A stretch of 64,000 bases of DNA from Blastobasis lacticolella (lineage: Eukaryota; Arthropoda; Insecta; Lepidoptera; Blastobasidae): NCBI GenBank assembly GCA_905147135.1, contig LR990041.1:12337907-12401906 (forward strand), given 5' to 3'. Shown here in pieces: positions 20,441-31,019 of this stretch. Position numbers and translations under genes: made by a program. Positions within the stretch are counted from its first letter, which is position 1; the number at the start of each line of letters is the position of its first letter. The notes beneath the pieces were generated by a model that saw only the letters and a list, made by a program, of their open reading frames with translations, was not told where the DNA came from and ran no database searches.

Positions 20441-20857
20441 GATGCGGAATTGGTTATTTTGACAAACTTTGAGCAAAATCGTGCTTCCGCCCTACTCGGA
20501 TAGCCGCAAGCAAATTTCTCGGAAAGATCTTGGATTTCGCATATCGGGTTTCGGGTTTCGGATTGAATCACGAAATAACATGAAACTTTGATGGAGTGTA
20601 ACTATTGTTATGCTAATGTAAAACTAATACGCTTGCTGTTAAGTCATTCGCGGGTAAGTTTTCATGAGAAAGTATGCGCACTGTACTGTACTACCGCCAT
20701 CCCATTTGTTAACTTCGACGTGCTTCTATTAATATGATCAAACGCCACTCAAGTCGTGCGTGACTTACGTAATTAGGGAACATGTAAGCAGACTCTGGTC
20801 CGGCGAAATAAATGAAACACATATGCCTTTCGATTCGCATTTGAAAAGAAATAGAAA
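20441..20857. other. No gene seen
   Basis: No gene. The last 15 bp (20843-20857, GAAAAGAAATAGAAA) are the left target duplication of the SINE that follows. Confidence 0.45.
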
Positions 20858-21217
20858 AAAGTCATCTTGACGTTAATGTCATGTCAATGTCATCTCTCGT
20901 GAACGAGGGCCCGGGGTCCGCCTTGACAATGATCCAGGATTTGTCGATCAGGTAATTACAGTGGAACGACTACCATCTGATCTCCGTGACCTCATCTGCT
21001 ACCAGGGGAACCTGACCAGATTGGATCATGGTTACAAATTCAGTTGCCTGAATGTGCAGGTTTCATCACGATGTTTTCCCTCACCGTAAGAGCTTCGGTT
21101 AGTATTCAACTAATGTACATAACTCAGAAAAGAGTAGTTGGTACATAGCCGCAGCGGGATTCGAACCCGGTACCTCTCGCTTACGAGTTGGATACTCAAC
21201 CACCCGGCTACTCCAAC
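20858..21217 (-). mobile_element. tRNA-derived SINE-1 with 15-bp target duplication
   Basis: On the minus strand the head reads GGAGTAGCCGGGTGGTTGAG (A-box region) and ACCGGGTTCGAATCCCGC (B box), then a body with CTTACGGTGAGGGAAAACAT and CATGATCCAATCTGGTCAGG, and a tail rich in GACATT. GAAAAGAAATAGAAA is present at both 20843-20857 and 21218-21232, an exact 15-bp target site duplication. It is therefore a complete SINE insertion of about 360 bp mobilised by a LINE. Relatives: 12720-14556 (split), 22850-22985, 31162-31324 and 48270-48415. Confidence 0.85.
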
Positions 21218-21232
21218 GAAAAGAAATAGAAA

Positions 21233-21596
21233 TATAAGGCCCTAAACAGTGCGACTTATTGAAAGTCCCATTAACCATAAAGAAATAATAAACAATGAGT
21301 AGGTAAGTAAGCGACGCGTGCGAGCCGACAACGGCTTTGTTTTGCCCAACGAAGACTCCTACGCAAAAACGATGCATGATCAGTCACAGTCTGGATTAAA
21401 TACTACGAATGTTCACTGCGACAGAGACTCTCCGCATCCATGAGCTATCCGCTGACGGAATTGTCAAATTTTTATTCAAGATTGTACCAAAATTTAAACC
21501 GAGATCCGCTACGAACTGAACTCAATTCATCTTCGAAGGACAGTGTTCGCTGATCCGCTAGCGTTTAGGGCCTAAACATAATTCTGAGCAGAGATT
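21233..21596. other. No gene seen
   Basis: No recognised repeat or frame. Confidence 0.4.
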
Positions 21597-21720
21597 TATT
21601 TATTTATTTTATTTAAAACTTCATGCACATTACAGTACAATGGCGGACTTAAAGCACGTAGCTTTTTCTACTAGTCAACCAGAGAACAATTAACAAAACA
21701 ATTAATCAATAAAACAAACA
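21597..21720 (-). mobile_element. LINE 3' end
   Basis: Reverse complement of the 12240-12395 type. On the plus strand it shows TTTATTTATTTATTTTATTT, AACTTCATGCACATTACAGT, ATGGCGGACTTAAAGCACGT and CTAGTCAACCAGAGAACAAT. Coding part absent. Confidence 0.6.
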
Positions 21721-22849
21721 ATATTTTGTCGTAGGTACTCAAAACAATCAATGACAATGAACGATCTACCTATATTTCTTGGCATACCGTTTTCATTAGG
21801 GCCTAACGGAGCTGTTATTTAACTAATTTCTTACATAGCACAACGAAATTGTAACATAAACAATAAACTTATAACGGTCATACCAACCAATGAAATGTTG
21901 AAAGTAAAGTCTGTTGGGAAATAACCAGGAACCTATATATAAAAGTAACTGAAAGCTTATATCTACCACCCACTACCTTGTTAAAAGAGTCTTATTTCTC
22001 AAGGGACTCCATTGATATTACTTTTCGTATTAAAACTCTATATTGAGGTAATAGAAACTGTTCCAGTTCATATGAGAGATTCATTTCTATGCCCATTTGA
22101 CTGGAGAAATGGAACTAAACTAATATTAACGTAATTTCATTACTTTTATTTAATATATTAGATACATTTGCTAATATTTGTATTGATGTAGGATATCCTA
22201 TTATGACGATGAAATAGGTACGTACATATATTATATAACATACAGACATCTGGTATTGTAATCTAGCTAACAGACTGTATCTACAACTTCAATCAAATTG
22301 AAATCACCTTTGTGATTTTCTGCCATAAGACCTACGCGTATATAAGCTTCCAAAAGAGTCGTTGGAACACGAACGCGTTTCATGTCAAAGCCGTATATTA
22401 CACCAACATAGGGCGTTATCTTACAACAGTGTAAATTGTTTGGAACATTGATAGAAGAGCACATGAAATTTAGTGGCGCGTACGTAATAATGTTTAGCAG
22501 CTACGGGCGTAGCGCCGCCCAAAGAAGAATCCAATTACGATAACGTTATGTTCCGTACGAAAGTGTCGCATTTATGGTAAAATATTAATGTATTTCAATT
22601 TGGGCGGTTGGTGGCAGACCTCCATAAATATCCCCAAGGCCTAGTGGGGAAACGTAAATACTGCCACTAAAATTGAATGTTATTATTCTTAAACAACCCC
22701 CAACTCCGATAGACTCCTCTCGACGCGATACTTCATTTTGTTATGTTTTATAGATAGTAGTGTTTGTACCCAACAAGGGTGTAAAAAATAAAAATTCGTT
22801 ATTTTCTGATAATAATATTTTTTTGAACGTGTCGTCAACAGAGTGGTTG
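21721..22849. other. No gene seen
   Basis: About 1.1 kb, AT-rich with no recognised TE. A minus-strand frame of 65 codons at 22267-22464 starts with ATG and shows no domain. Confidence 0.4.
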
Positions 22850-22985
22850 CCTAGTGGCTAGTAGGTCCGACTAGTAAACGAGTGGTTCGGGCCCCTATGC
22901 AGTCATGTACTCCGCTGTAATTCCCTGAACTGTCAAATCCTGGATCATGGTCGAAGCGGACTAGTTGCTAGTTGGTCCTGCGCGA
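22850..22985 (+). mobile_element. SINE-1 copy with internal deletion
   Basis: A tRNA-like head (GTTGCCTAGTGGCTAGTAGG, ACGAGTGGTTCGGGCCCC) is joined directly to the tail block (TCAAATCCTGGATCATGGTC, AAGCGGAC). The central CTTACGGTGAGGG part of the intact copy at 20858-21217 is missing. Confidence 0.5.
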
Positions 22986-23215
22986 CTTCTTTCTTATATA
23001 ATTACATTCGGCAGACAAATAGGCAAGCGGCCACCTAATGGAAAATAGTCACCGCCTATGGACATCAGCAACTCCAGAGGCGCTAGCATTGCTTGCGTTG
23101 CATTGCCCGTCACTAAGGAGACCTCTAATTTACCTCTTTAACGATCCCATGTCATAGTCAAAAGGAAACACTGTGGCTGGTAGCTCATTTCACATCAGAA
23201 TCGTCCAAGCGAGTG
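22986..23215 (-). pseudogene. Jockey/CR1-group LINE C-terminal fragment
   Basis: Minus strand: NELPATVFPFDYDMGSLKR, a stop, then IRGLLSDGQCNASNASASGV and ADVHR, followed by the 3' end GTCCATAGGCGGTGACTATT, CATTAGGTGGCCGCTTGCC and TTTGTCTGCC. The WNELPATVF motif links it to copies A (17520) and B (62420). The conserved Trp is replaced by a stop. Confidence 0.75.
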
Positions 23216-23234
23216 AGTATTTCGTCCGCGTGTT

Positions 23235-23330
23235 GTCATTCCCTTCCTCTACCCTACCCTACACTTACCGGATACCCTATACCTACCCTACGTCTACCCT
23301 TCACCTACCCTACTCCCACTTTACTCCAAC
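23235..23330 (-). repeat. Short CTACC/CTACCC minisatellite
   Basis: Runs of CTACCCTACCCTAC, CTACCTACCCTACGTCTACC and similar. The complement of the TAGGG-type repeat at 9481-9715, and likewise next to a LINE fragment. Confidence 0.7.
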
Positions 23331-24221
23331 CTTTTCTTTGCGTTTAAACTTCCGCTGTAGTATTATGTATAGCGAACATATAAGATTAATCTATTGTAAT
23401 CGGTCCAGCCATTTTCGAGATTTAGCAAGACTAACGCACTTGCAACAGCAATTGATATTTATAAATAGAGATAGATCCTTTGAACGTGTCGTCATACAAA
23501 AAAGAAAGGGACAACGCTGCAAATTGCTGGCGTCGAGACAACAACTCCTCGTTTTATGCAATTATTCGCACTAATTAAACTGCAAAGCGCAGACACTAAG
23601 CAGTTTATCGGCGAAACAGTGGTCGTTTGCATATTTTACAACGTGAACGAAATAAAAAGGAGCGCTATAATGTTGGTATCAACACACAAACACCATTTGG
23701 CACCAACTTTTAATGCAATATACCGAAATTGGTTTTCCAGAGCGGCGGCGCGGCGGCGAAGCACTAGACGCGCGTTAAGAAGAACTTAGAGACAGATTTA
23801 TAGGTCGAAACAAACACAATACAAGTCAAGCACCCGATGCTGTTCTATCAGGCAAACAAGTTGTTTGTAGAAGCCGACTTCGGTCATTTAAATGCTGGGT
23901 TTGATAAACTGCAACTCGAAATTGCTTCGCCGCGACGGAATGTTGGGGATGGGGCGGAGTGAGCCCGAAATTGTAATACGCAAATGTTGTTTGTGTTGCC
24001 CATTTATATTGGACTTCGGTTTGTTCTGCTGGGAATAGAAATGATTATCAGCTATTTGTGTTTTGTAAAGTGTAAAGCTTCATTACGTGTTCATGGGGTT
24101 CGTTATGTTGATTAGTCTGGCTACCGGAAATATAGGAAAATGTGTTACTAATAAACAAGAAACTGAAGTACTGCAGTATTGTTGATGATATTTAAGAGGA
24201 GTGTTTTCCGAGCGCGATCCA
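23331..24221. other. TE-poor region, no gene recognised
   Basis: No TE signature. Includes CpG-rich patches near 23735-23790 (GGCGGCGCGGCGGCG) and 23925-23960. Open frames here start at non-ATG codons or lack domains. Confidence 0.35.
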
Positions 24222-24481
24222 TACAAACGTAGTTTGATCAAATTTTCAATATGACGTTTGTGGTTTATCAGATTTTCGTTTAAATATATCGTTTGATAGT
24301 TGCTCCGGACTTTAAGATTTTCATATAAATCTAAAACCCTTGTTAAAAATGTTCCACTTTTAAACGATATATTTTATCAAAAATCTGACAAATCACAAGC
24401 ATAGATATTCTAGATTAAGACTACAAAATTTCATTGGCTTTGATATTGTAATATTGAAAATATGATCAAACTATGTTTGTA
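24222..24481. mobile_element. 260-bp foldback MITE
   Basis: TACAAACGTAGTTTGATCAA at 24222 onward is mirrored at 24451-24481 (the reverse complement begins TACAAACATAGTTTGATCAT). The two 31-bp arms differ at two positions. The inner arms (CGTTTAAATATATCGTTTGA and TTTTAAACGATATATTTTAT) also pair, so most of the element folds back. The outermost bases are TA on both sides, compatible with TA target duplication of Tc1/mariner-type MITEs. No coding sequence. Confidence 0.75.
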
Positions 24482-25114
24482 AGTAAATTAAAATGCATTA
24501 ATTATTATCTAGAGATTGCGAGTATTATAATCGCAAGAAACATTTCAGTTAACTGAAATTATAATTTTAAAATATTTCTTCTAAAAGAAGAAAATGTAAG
24601 GAGTAAATGGCGTGTCCACAACGCATCGCGGTCTCCTTCGCCGCTCTGGGGGCGCGTCCGCATCGGCGAACAACAACACTCTGTGTCGTTTAAATTGAAT
24701 TGAAAAATGATTTATGCCAACAATCTCTGGCGATACTCTCGTTTCTTTACACACTTGATCGCTCCACGCTCCAAAACGAAAATAATAAATAAATTGTGCC
24801 CCGGCGGAATTGATCGCGCTTTTTATTTACGACCCAATGTTTAGGGTAAATAAGTACCAACTTTTAAGTAAGTGTTTTCTTCGTGTGCGCCCGCGCGTAA
24901 TTCATTGCCTCTGGACTTTTCTTTGCCTCTAATTTCTTTGATAATTCACCGAAAGTGAACCGGAAATTAATTTTGGACGTTTTCCTAGAAGGACCTACCT
25001 ACTCATGGAAAAGTCTTATGTAATAAAAACATAAGAACTTAGCTTGTTCCTACCTAATCATCAATAGATAATATTGCAGGTAGGGCATCAATATTAAGGT
25101 AAACGTTGCCAGGA
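24482..25114. other. TE-poor region with CpG-rich island
   Basis: No TE recognised. 24600-24850 is CpG-rich with no long frame and is a candidate conserved non-coding element. Confidence 0.3.
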
Positions 25115-25223
25115 AGAAATCGCATGAAGCGATAAGGCCGGCTGTTGTTTTCTCTGTTGCTACCGATATATACCTACTGTATCCTGTATTTTTGCGATAA
25201 AGTGTTCATTCATTCATTCAATA
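25115..25223 (+). mobile_element. LINE 3' end with CATT tail
   Basis: Contains GGAAGAAATCGCATGAAGCG, ATAAGGCCGGCTGTTGTTT and GCGATAAAGTGTTCATTCAT, ending in a CATTCATTCATTCAATAA simple-repeat tail. I recognise the ATCGCA...GCGATAAGGCCG block as a frequent lepidopteran LINE 3' end. Confidence 0.55.
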
Positions 25224-25707
25224 ATCATAACACCTAGCACGTTGAATAATGAACTTTTGCACCGCGTATAATACAATAGTATGTTAATAAATCTATTACC
25301 TCCCTGTGCAGTGCAGTTCTTAAAAGGGGATAAAGTTGAGAACTTTTACAATAAAACCAAGATCACAACTGCTTCTACTTTTTTTATTACAACGCAAAGT
25401 TGTCTCGAAAAAATCGTTTGCGATTTAAAATGCGAAATCGTTTGTACGTTATGTACCCTATGAAGTTGTACATCGATACTGAAGCACTATAATAAATTGT
25501 AGAGCACGTAGTGTCGTTTGCGATTTTATTTGGCAGTTTAAAAATAGCAACGAGTAAACCTCGTAGTGCGCGCATAGCCATAAATAAAACAGGTAACATT
25601 GTCAGTCGTTAAGTATTTTAGGAGGTATCCAATAGGTATTTTGTTGACGCTTTAAGCCTTCGCCTGATCTCAACTGCGGACATCTTGGTGTAGATACACA
25701 TTGTCAC
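25224..25707. other. No gene seen
   Basis: No recognised feature; two overlapping short frames at 25281-25599 lack domains. Confidence 0.4.
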
Positions 25708-25860
25708 TATCAGTGCGGGTAGGGGTGTGTCGGCGACACATCTAGCGCAGCGAGAGAGCGTTTGTTTCCTTTTGTCAATGCTAAGATGAACGATATAGCA
25801 GTATCTATGTCGCCGCTTTCTCGCTTATCGCGCACGAGAGTGTACTTGTGATAGCCCTAC
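25708..25860. repeat. MITE-like element, GCTAGCA family
   Basis: Shares the core ATGCTAAGATGAACGATATAG, AGTATCTATGTCGCCGCTTT and GCGCACGAGAGTGTACTTGT with the repeats at 46437-46785. The ends (CAGTGCGGGTAGGGG and, reversed, AGTAGGGCTATCACAAGT) form degenerate inverted repeats. Confidence 0.45.
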
Positions 25861-25915
25861 TTATCTCTGCTGCGGAGATCGTGGTGGAGATACCTACACC
25901 TTATTTTCTACTACT

Positions 25916-26121
25916 AGGGGCTCCATTTTTAAACCGTTCGCCTCCAATCGAACGGTTTTCAGTTTTGATTTTCGGCATGAAAAATTGAATTTTTGTAAAT
26001 TGATTGGCAACACCGATCCCGAACGGTTTAAAAATAAAGGAAATTAGAGTAATGCTTTAAAATATTGTGTTAATCATGTCGAAAATCGTCTCGAGGCGAG
26101 CGGTTCAAAAATAGGACCTCT
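25916..26121. mobile_element. 206-bp MITE
   Basis: The left end AGGGGCTCCATTTTTAAACC then GTTCGCCTC matches the reverse complement of the right end AGAGGTCCTATTTTTGAACC then GCTCGCCTC. The similarity continues inward with GATTTTCGGCATGA against GATTTTCGACATGA. Non-coding; superfamily unknown. Confidence 0.7.
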
Positions 26122-26532
26122 GGTCGCCATATTGTGTACAGTTCAGTCTCACGATACCTCTTCAAATCTTAGGGTGGTAGGCGGTACATTATGAAATGCG
26201 GTACCTACCTACGTGAGGTTCGTTACTGATGGGGCATCAGACTGCTTGAGCAACTTGACCCTACTGGTCAGTATATAAGTGGAAATGTTAACATTTAAAA
26301 TAGTGTCCCCAGATCAATGTTCGAAAATTAGAATATTAACTAAATATTTAAGTATAAGTAATTATACTTATATTTTATACTTATATTGCTTAATATTTAA
26401 GTATAATGACTTAAATATTTTGCAACTTGCTACTAATCTTACTTTTTTGTTGATTTCAATCAAACTCCTATTTTCTCTATTCGCTTTACATTTTAGACAG
26501 AGTCTATTAATATTCTCATTATCATCATCGTC

Positions 26533-26740
26533 TTAGCGCTTATCCCGGCCTTTGCTAGGGTCCTCTTTCCTACTCATTTTTCTCCACTTCGCCCGGTCTT
26601 CGGCATCCTCTCGTCGTAAACCGTTGGCTCTCGCATTCGACTCAGTAATGTCAATCTATCGCTTCTTGGGTCGCTCACGGGGCCCCTTTCCTGATACCGG
26701 CAGGTTCCGGCACCTATTTCCCACGTATCCCTGAGTCTAT
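26533..26740 (-). pseudogene. RTE-type polymerase C-terminus (second RTE family)
   Basis: Minus strand: GKGPRERPKKR, a stop, then IDITESNARANGLRREDAED and RAKWRKMSRKEDPSKGRDKR, ending at a stop at 26533-26535 and followed by a GATGATGATAATG tail. The ERPKKRW...GLRREDAEDRAKWRK pattern is the conserved end of a second RTE-like polymerase, distinct from the element at 41520-44651. The in-frame TAG stands where Trp is expected. Only the last 50 or so codons remain. Confidence 0.75.
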
Positions 26741-26804
26741 CAATATTCTGTTTTGCTTGAACTCTTGTATTGTACCTAATTTAGTTTCAACGATGTAATC
26801 ATCT

Positions 26805-26885
26805 CTACTGTCAATACCGGTTCCTGCCAGGGTCCGCTTTCTTGCTCTTTCTTCACCTCTTCACCCGATTAGTATCATCGTGTAA
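26805..26885 (-). pseudogene. RTE-type C-terminus, second decayed copy
   Basis: The minus strand reads VNGLHDDTNRVKR, a stop, RKSKKADPGRNRY, aligning with GLRREDAEDRAKWRKMSRKEDPSKGR of the neighbour at 26533-26740. An older relic of the same or a related family. Confidence 0.55.
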
Positions 26886-27269
26886 GCCATTCACTTTCTG
26901 AACAAGGTAATGCTTGGTACAATACTAGTAGATTGTTTAAACAAAATGTATAAAAATATGAAGTACCTAGGCCCAATTATTTACGTTAAAGTTCTATACA
27001 AACAATATCCCATTCCTTATTGCGGTCACGGATCACGAGGAAGACAAGTGTAGGCAACATTACTTGTAACGAAAAATAGGACGCAGTGAACAAGATTAAT
27101 AACAGCAATGAATTAGTCACGGGAAATTGCAGTTTCTTGTTTAGTGAATTTCTCAAGAGGGCCAACAGAGCCAGGGGCGAACTAAGCAGGGACGTAATAA
27201 AAATTGCGTGCGCCATTGGCTCCCAAACTTTAGTGCACAAGTATCCTGGGATATTCGATTCAAAGAAAG
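26886..27269. other. No gene seen
   Basis: A minus-strand frame of 84 codons (26986-27240) is hydrophobic (LLSSPLALLALL, LLLLILFTASYF) and starts with ATG, but resembles no family I know and may be chance. Confidence 0.35.
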
Positions 27270-27410
27270 TGCAAATCGGTGGTTATGGTAAGGTGGGACT
27301 GAACGGATTTTGATGAAGTTTAGCAGTACCGACAGAATAGCACATAGACTAAACATTTTCTCGAAATTCAACGTGGATCCCGTGGGAGCGGGTCCGGAAA
27401 GTAATAACCA
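27270..27410 (+). mobile_element. Helitron-like fragment
   Basis: Contains TGAACGGATTTTGATGAAGT, a word that precedes the 3' end in many lepidopteran Helitron-type elements (compare 32990-33020), then GTGGATCCCGTGGGAGCGGG. The terminal CTAGT is not found, so the call is weak. Confidence 0.35.
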
Positions 27411-27750
27411 AATTTTATGTGGATGAAGTTGGAGGTAAAGTTAGTTAGGTAACTACACTCCGTTTCAAAAAACGGGGACATGGTCAATTTTATACAATCT
27501 ATCGATTTGGAGAACTTGGATCTGCCCTTCGGAACTTTCTGGGTGCAATTCGATTATGCATGTAAAGCATGGATGGAAGAGTTTTAGAGTTCCTAAGGTA
27601 CCTAACTAATCCAAAAGCTGAATTTCGAATTCATACACCGCACCGGTTTAATGCAATCCTCAGCTGAAACTGGTTTTGGTCGGTCACAAATGGAAATAAG
27701 TACCTAGACTTTTACTATTTTTCTTTCAAGGTTTCGGCCTAGCCATTTCT
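27411..27750. other. No gene seen
   Basis: No recognised feature. Confidence 0.4.
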
Positions 27751-27830
27751 GTGTGCTTACTTACTTACTTTTTGGCACAGCGACCTGAAGTGGATATTGG
27801 CCTCGGACACAAGAATTTGCCATTTCTGTG
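27751..27830 (-). repeat. LINE tail fragment with AAGT repeats
   Basis: The minus strand reads CCGAGGCCAATATCCACTTC, AGGTCGCTGTGCCAAAAAGT then AAGTAAGTAAGTAAG. A short LINE-like 3' terminus with a tetranucleotide tail. Confidence 0.45.
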
Positions 27831-28544
27831 TGCTAGTCAATAATGATCAGTTTTACCTTAAATAAATCTTTAGGTTTAATCTATTAACTTTAGTATTTTT
27901 TTGTTCAAATCCAACAAGAAGGTTTGATGGTAGCAAGAGTTGTACTAAACGGCACCGTCATAACACTTTATTTTCAGTACTAACTTCTGCGTTATATGAC
28001 GTCATAGCGGAAGATGGGGGGGAAGGTTCCTATTTCTACCTGTTAAGTTATACCATGTTTATTAATAGGGCCATACGAGTTTAAAGCTTTAAAAGTACAC
28101 ACCTTACGTGACACAATATTTCTGGAATACCCGTTGGGACGAGAAAGACGTTAATCGAATTCACGTCAAAACTTGTAGATATTAGCGAAAGGGGTACCAC
28201 ATTAAGTTCAGTTTGAGAACCACTGTCAAGTACAAGAGAACTCACGAAGACGAAGTGGAGGAATTAGGGATGTTCCTATTAATATTCCCAAGGGCACAGC
28301 TAGGTGAGCACCATGCGGACGCGGCGTCGTGTGTAAATCATTCATGTGACAATCCGCGGTGACAATATTACATCTCATAGAGATAAATCATGGCTCTGTG
28401 AAAATTGTAACAATAGTCGGAGGGAAATTGAAACCGTAAATTTTGGGTAAACGCATATCTAGGTATAGGTAGATATCATAGGTACGTTGGTCGAAAATAT
28501 GTCCTGGTTTTTATTTTTAATTATAGTAATGGGTGGTAAGTAGC
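27831..28544. other. No gene seen
   Basis: No recognised feature. Confidence 0.4.
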
Positions 28545-28615
28545 TGAATAATGTATTTTTAAGTACTAGGCAATCATTAAACCGCCATCTCACCTGATGG
28601 TAAGTGACCAAACAC
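28545..28615 (-). repeat. LINE 3' end fragment
   Basis: The minus strand contains GGTCACTTACCATCAGGTGA and GATGGCGGTTTAATGATTGC, the 3' untranslated end also seen next to the C-terminal fragment at 31020-31161. Confidence 0.5.
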
Positions 28616-29025
28616 TTATTTAAACTTAAGATAGTAAGATACACTTTTTATTTAATTTTAGCCCTACGGTGGTCGCGTATTAAAAAAATAACTAATAGAT
28701 CGCGCGGAGTACTGCCACGAATTAATAAAAATAAAAATATATCTAAGATCCAATTTGTTTTATTTGTTTTCTTATCTTATAATTACAGCTTTCTTTCTTA
28801 AAAATAAATTAATAGAAACGAATTAACACTGAATTTAAAAAAAAAGAAACAAGCAATAACAACTCTAAATAAAACGAAAACTGTCATACGTGGGTATGAT
28901 TAACCATGCGGAATCACGCCAAAATCCGCCAGAGGGACAGCTGTAGACCACAAAATTCATTGAAAAACGCATATTGACTCTGCCCTCATTGTTTATTTTG
29001 GAAACGGCCTTATTTGTCAGAAATA
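28616..29025. other. No gene seen
   Basis: AT-rich, no recognised feature. Confidence 0.4.
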
Positions 29026-29130
29026 ATTTATTTATTTATTTAACTGTTTATTGTACACAATAATGATATACAGAGAAATATAACAGAACAAAAGACACAA
29101 CAGGCGCTGCTTATTTCTAAAAATCGTAAT
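29026..29130 (-). repeat. LINE 3' end (ATAAATAAATAA tail)
   Basis: The minus strand reads GAAATAAGCAGCGCCTGTTG, TGTCTTTTGTTCTGTTATAT and ends TAAATAAATAAATTATTT. Same family as the plus-strand copy at 32590-32715. Confidence 0.55.
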
Positions 29131-29341
29131 AATATACAACTTTTCAATTATAAATCCGACATTCCCGCCTTATCGAAACTTAGACCTAGAAATCAATTAG
29201 TCCAACCTGACTCGACTATGCAATTATTTCGAAAAGGTCCCTGCATCATCTGCTATTAAAATATATAATAAAATACCGGAACACTTAAGAAATGAAATAA
29301 ACTCTTGGACAAGGCATATTACACAATTGATGAATTTTTAA
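29131..29341 (+). pseudogene. LINE polymerase C-terminal fragment
   Basis: From 29231 the plus strand encodes EKVPASSAIKIYNKIPEHLR then NEINSWTRHITQLMNF and a stop at 29339-29341. The IKIYNKIPEHLRN motif is the conserved end of CR1-type non-LTR polymerases. The AT-rich codons contrast with the GC-rich LINE relics elsewhere in the window, suggesting another family or an old insertion. The upstream protein is not readable. Confidence 0.65.
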
Positions 29342-30234
29342 ATAACATTTAATCAAATCAATCAGCTTGATCTTGGAATTTAATATTTTTAACTTTGTAT
29401 TATGAATTTTTTTATGATTATGATTATTATTTATGGACATTTTATGTTTATATTTGAATGTATTTAAACTTTTACATAATGTAATTTTTTGACAATTTGC
29501 TTTGATTAATTTTATACTAATTGAATGGTTTGTAATCCGAAGACATGTCTCATTATTAATTATTAATTGTATTCACCTACCTGACATTCATAGTGCCTTT
29601 TATAAGGTGTTAAATGTGAAATGAATACTATTTATTACAACCATATTATACCATTTAACAGCGAATAAATGAAATATAATTTGAAATATGTTTCTTAATT
29701 CTAATTAATATTTTCTAAACAAGAAATAAAATCGTTAAAAAAATATATTAACTGTCTTAACAATAGTATTTTAGAACTACACGAATAAAAAGTAATAATA
29801 GAATCAAGTACAGGAAATATGTTTTCACGAAACTGCTTGAAAATTAAATTCTGCTTGATTTACAGACACGTAATAGTTATTCCATTTTAATTAGTTTATT
29901 TCATTCACTGCAATTCATTAATACAATTTCTGTCGTAATTAAATGTTCGATTAAGTGGCTTTCGGGTCCATTAATGCAATGAGTTTTCCCGTACTAGTGA
30001 ACTCCGGACGTACCTAACCCGTGTGCTGTTCAAAATTGTTGAGATTAAATTGCCAGCTTTTCACTACCAAAAACATAGTTAGATTAAAGATTTATTGTAA
30101 AACTTATAAATTAAGCGCCTTAAATAATACTAACATTTGGTACATTACATTAGTAAAAATCTCAATTCGTACATGAGCCAAGTTGACAGCAGAGTTCTAA
30201 ATTTTTAAAGAGTATATTATCTCTCTAGGTAGTA
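29342..30234. other. AT-rich stretch, no gene seen
   Basis: About 0.9 kb, AT-rich; no TE signature recognised. Confidence 0.45.
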
Positions 30235-30415
30235 TTAAACAAAGTCGCTTCCCGCCGTCTATCCCTCGGTATGCAAGTATGTATATGTATGGTTAGATAT
30301 TTTAAACTATGCAATGGATTTTAATGTGATTTATACAATGGTGGATAGAGTGGTTCAAGAGGAAGATTTATAGGGTAGGGCAACACGCGAACAAAGTCGC
30401 GGTGGGCCAGCTAGT
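30235..30415 (+). mobile_element. Helitron 3' end
   Basis: Contains AAGTCGCTTCCCGCCGTCTA, ACTATGCAATGGATTTTAAT, GTGGTTCAAGAGGAAGATTT and ends ACAAAGTCGCGGTGGGCCAG followed by CTAGT. This is the 3' terminus typical of lepidopteran Helitrons (GTCGCGGGCAACAGCTAGT in the form I know). Rep/helicase coding is absent, so it is a non-autonomous or truncated copy. Confidence 0.65.
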
Positions 30416-30599
30416 AGATTATGAACTAACGACATTTACAATTTTAAGGTGACGTATCCATCGTATGACGATTCAATAAGAGAAAAATATGAGTGTTGAA
30501 ACTGTTGAGTTTCCAATTTTCTTTTAACCTTGGTCATAAATGCAAAGTTGTTTTAATGCAGTAGTTGATAGTGTTGGCCGTGTGGTGTCCGGCAGAGTA
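30416..30599. other. No gene seen
   Basis: No recognised feature. Confidence 0.4.
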
Positions 30600-30838
30600 G
30601 AATAGCACCAACCCTTTACACTCATGGGTGTCGTACAAGTCGACTAATGTTTTCGAGGCAAAATATCAAGAATCTCGGTAGTCTGGAAAATGGCCAGCAG
30701 CATTTTCCATTGTTATATTTAAACACTGCGATGTCCAACCCACCTGCCAAGCGTGGAGATTATGGCAATAACCCCCCCTTTCGTGGGAGAGGCCCTAAGT
30801 GCTGCAGTGGACGGTTACGGGCTGTGATGATGATAGTG
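30600..30838 (+). mobile_element. Short RTE-derived element, copy 4
   Basis: The longest copy: CACCAACCCTTTACACTCAT, GTCGTACAAGTCGACTAATG, GGAAAATGGCCAGCAGCATT, CCACCTGCCAAGCGTGGAGA, TTATGGCAATAACCCCCCC, GCAGTGGACGGTTACGGGCT and a GTGATGATGAT end. A plus-strand frame through it has no biological meaning. Confidence 0.7.
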
Positions 30839-31019
30839 TAGAATGTAGATCTACACTGTTGAGTAAAAATATTCATTTGCAATTATAATTGGCACCCCGT
30901 GACGGTATATTATTATTTATAAAAATTTACCTGTTCCTGAAGTCACCTTGGAATGTTTAGATTACGCTTGGCGTTATGGGCCCGCAGTATGCCTTGATCA
31001 TAATCCAGGTTTCTTTTTA
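30839..31019. other. No gene seen
   Basis: No recognised feature. Confidence 0.4.

Noticed and set aside
21140..21217. tRNA gene on the minus strand
   Set aside because: It is the head of a SINE bounded by a 15-bp target duplication.
23173..23574. 133-codon plus-strand frame
   Set aside because: It opens inside an antisense LINE fragment and crosses the CTACC repeat; no domain and no consistent codon use.
26986..27240. Small membrane protein on the minus strand
   Set aside because: Hydrophobic peptides appear often from T-rich strands; no family resemblance, no signal or splice evidence.
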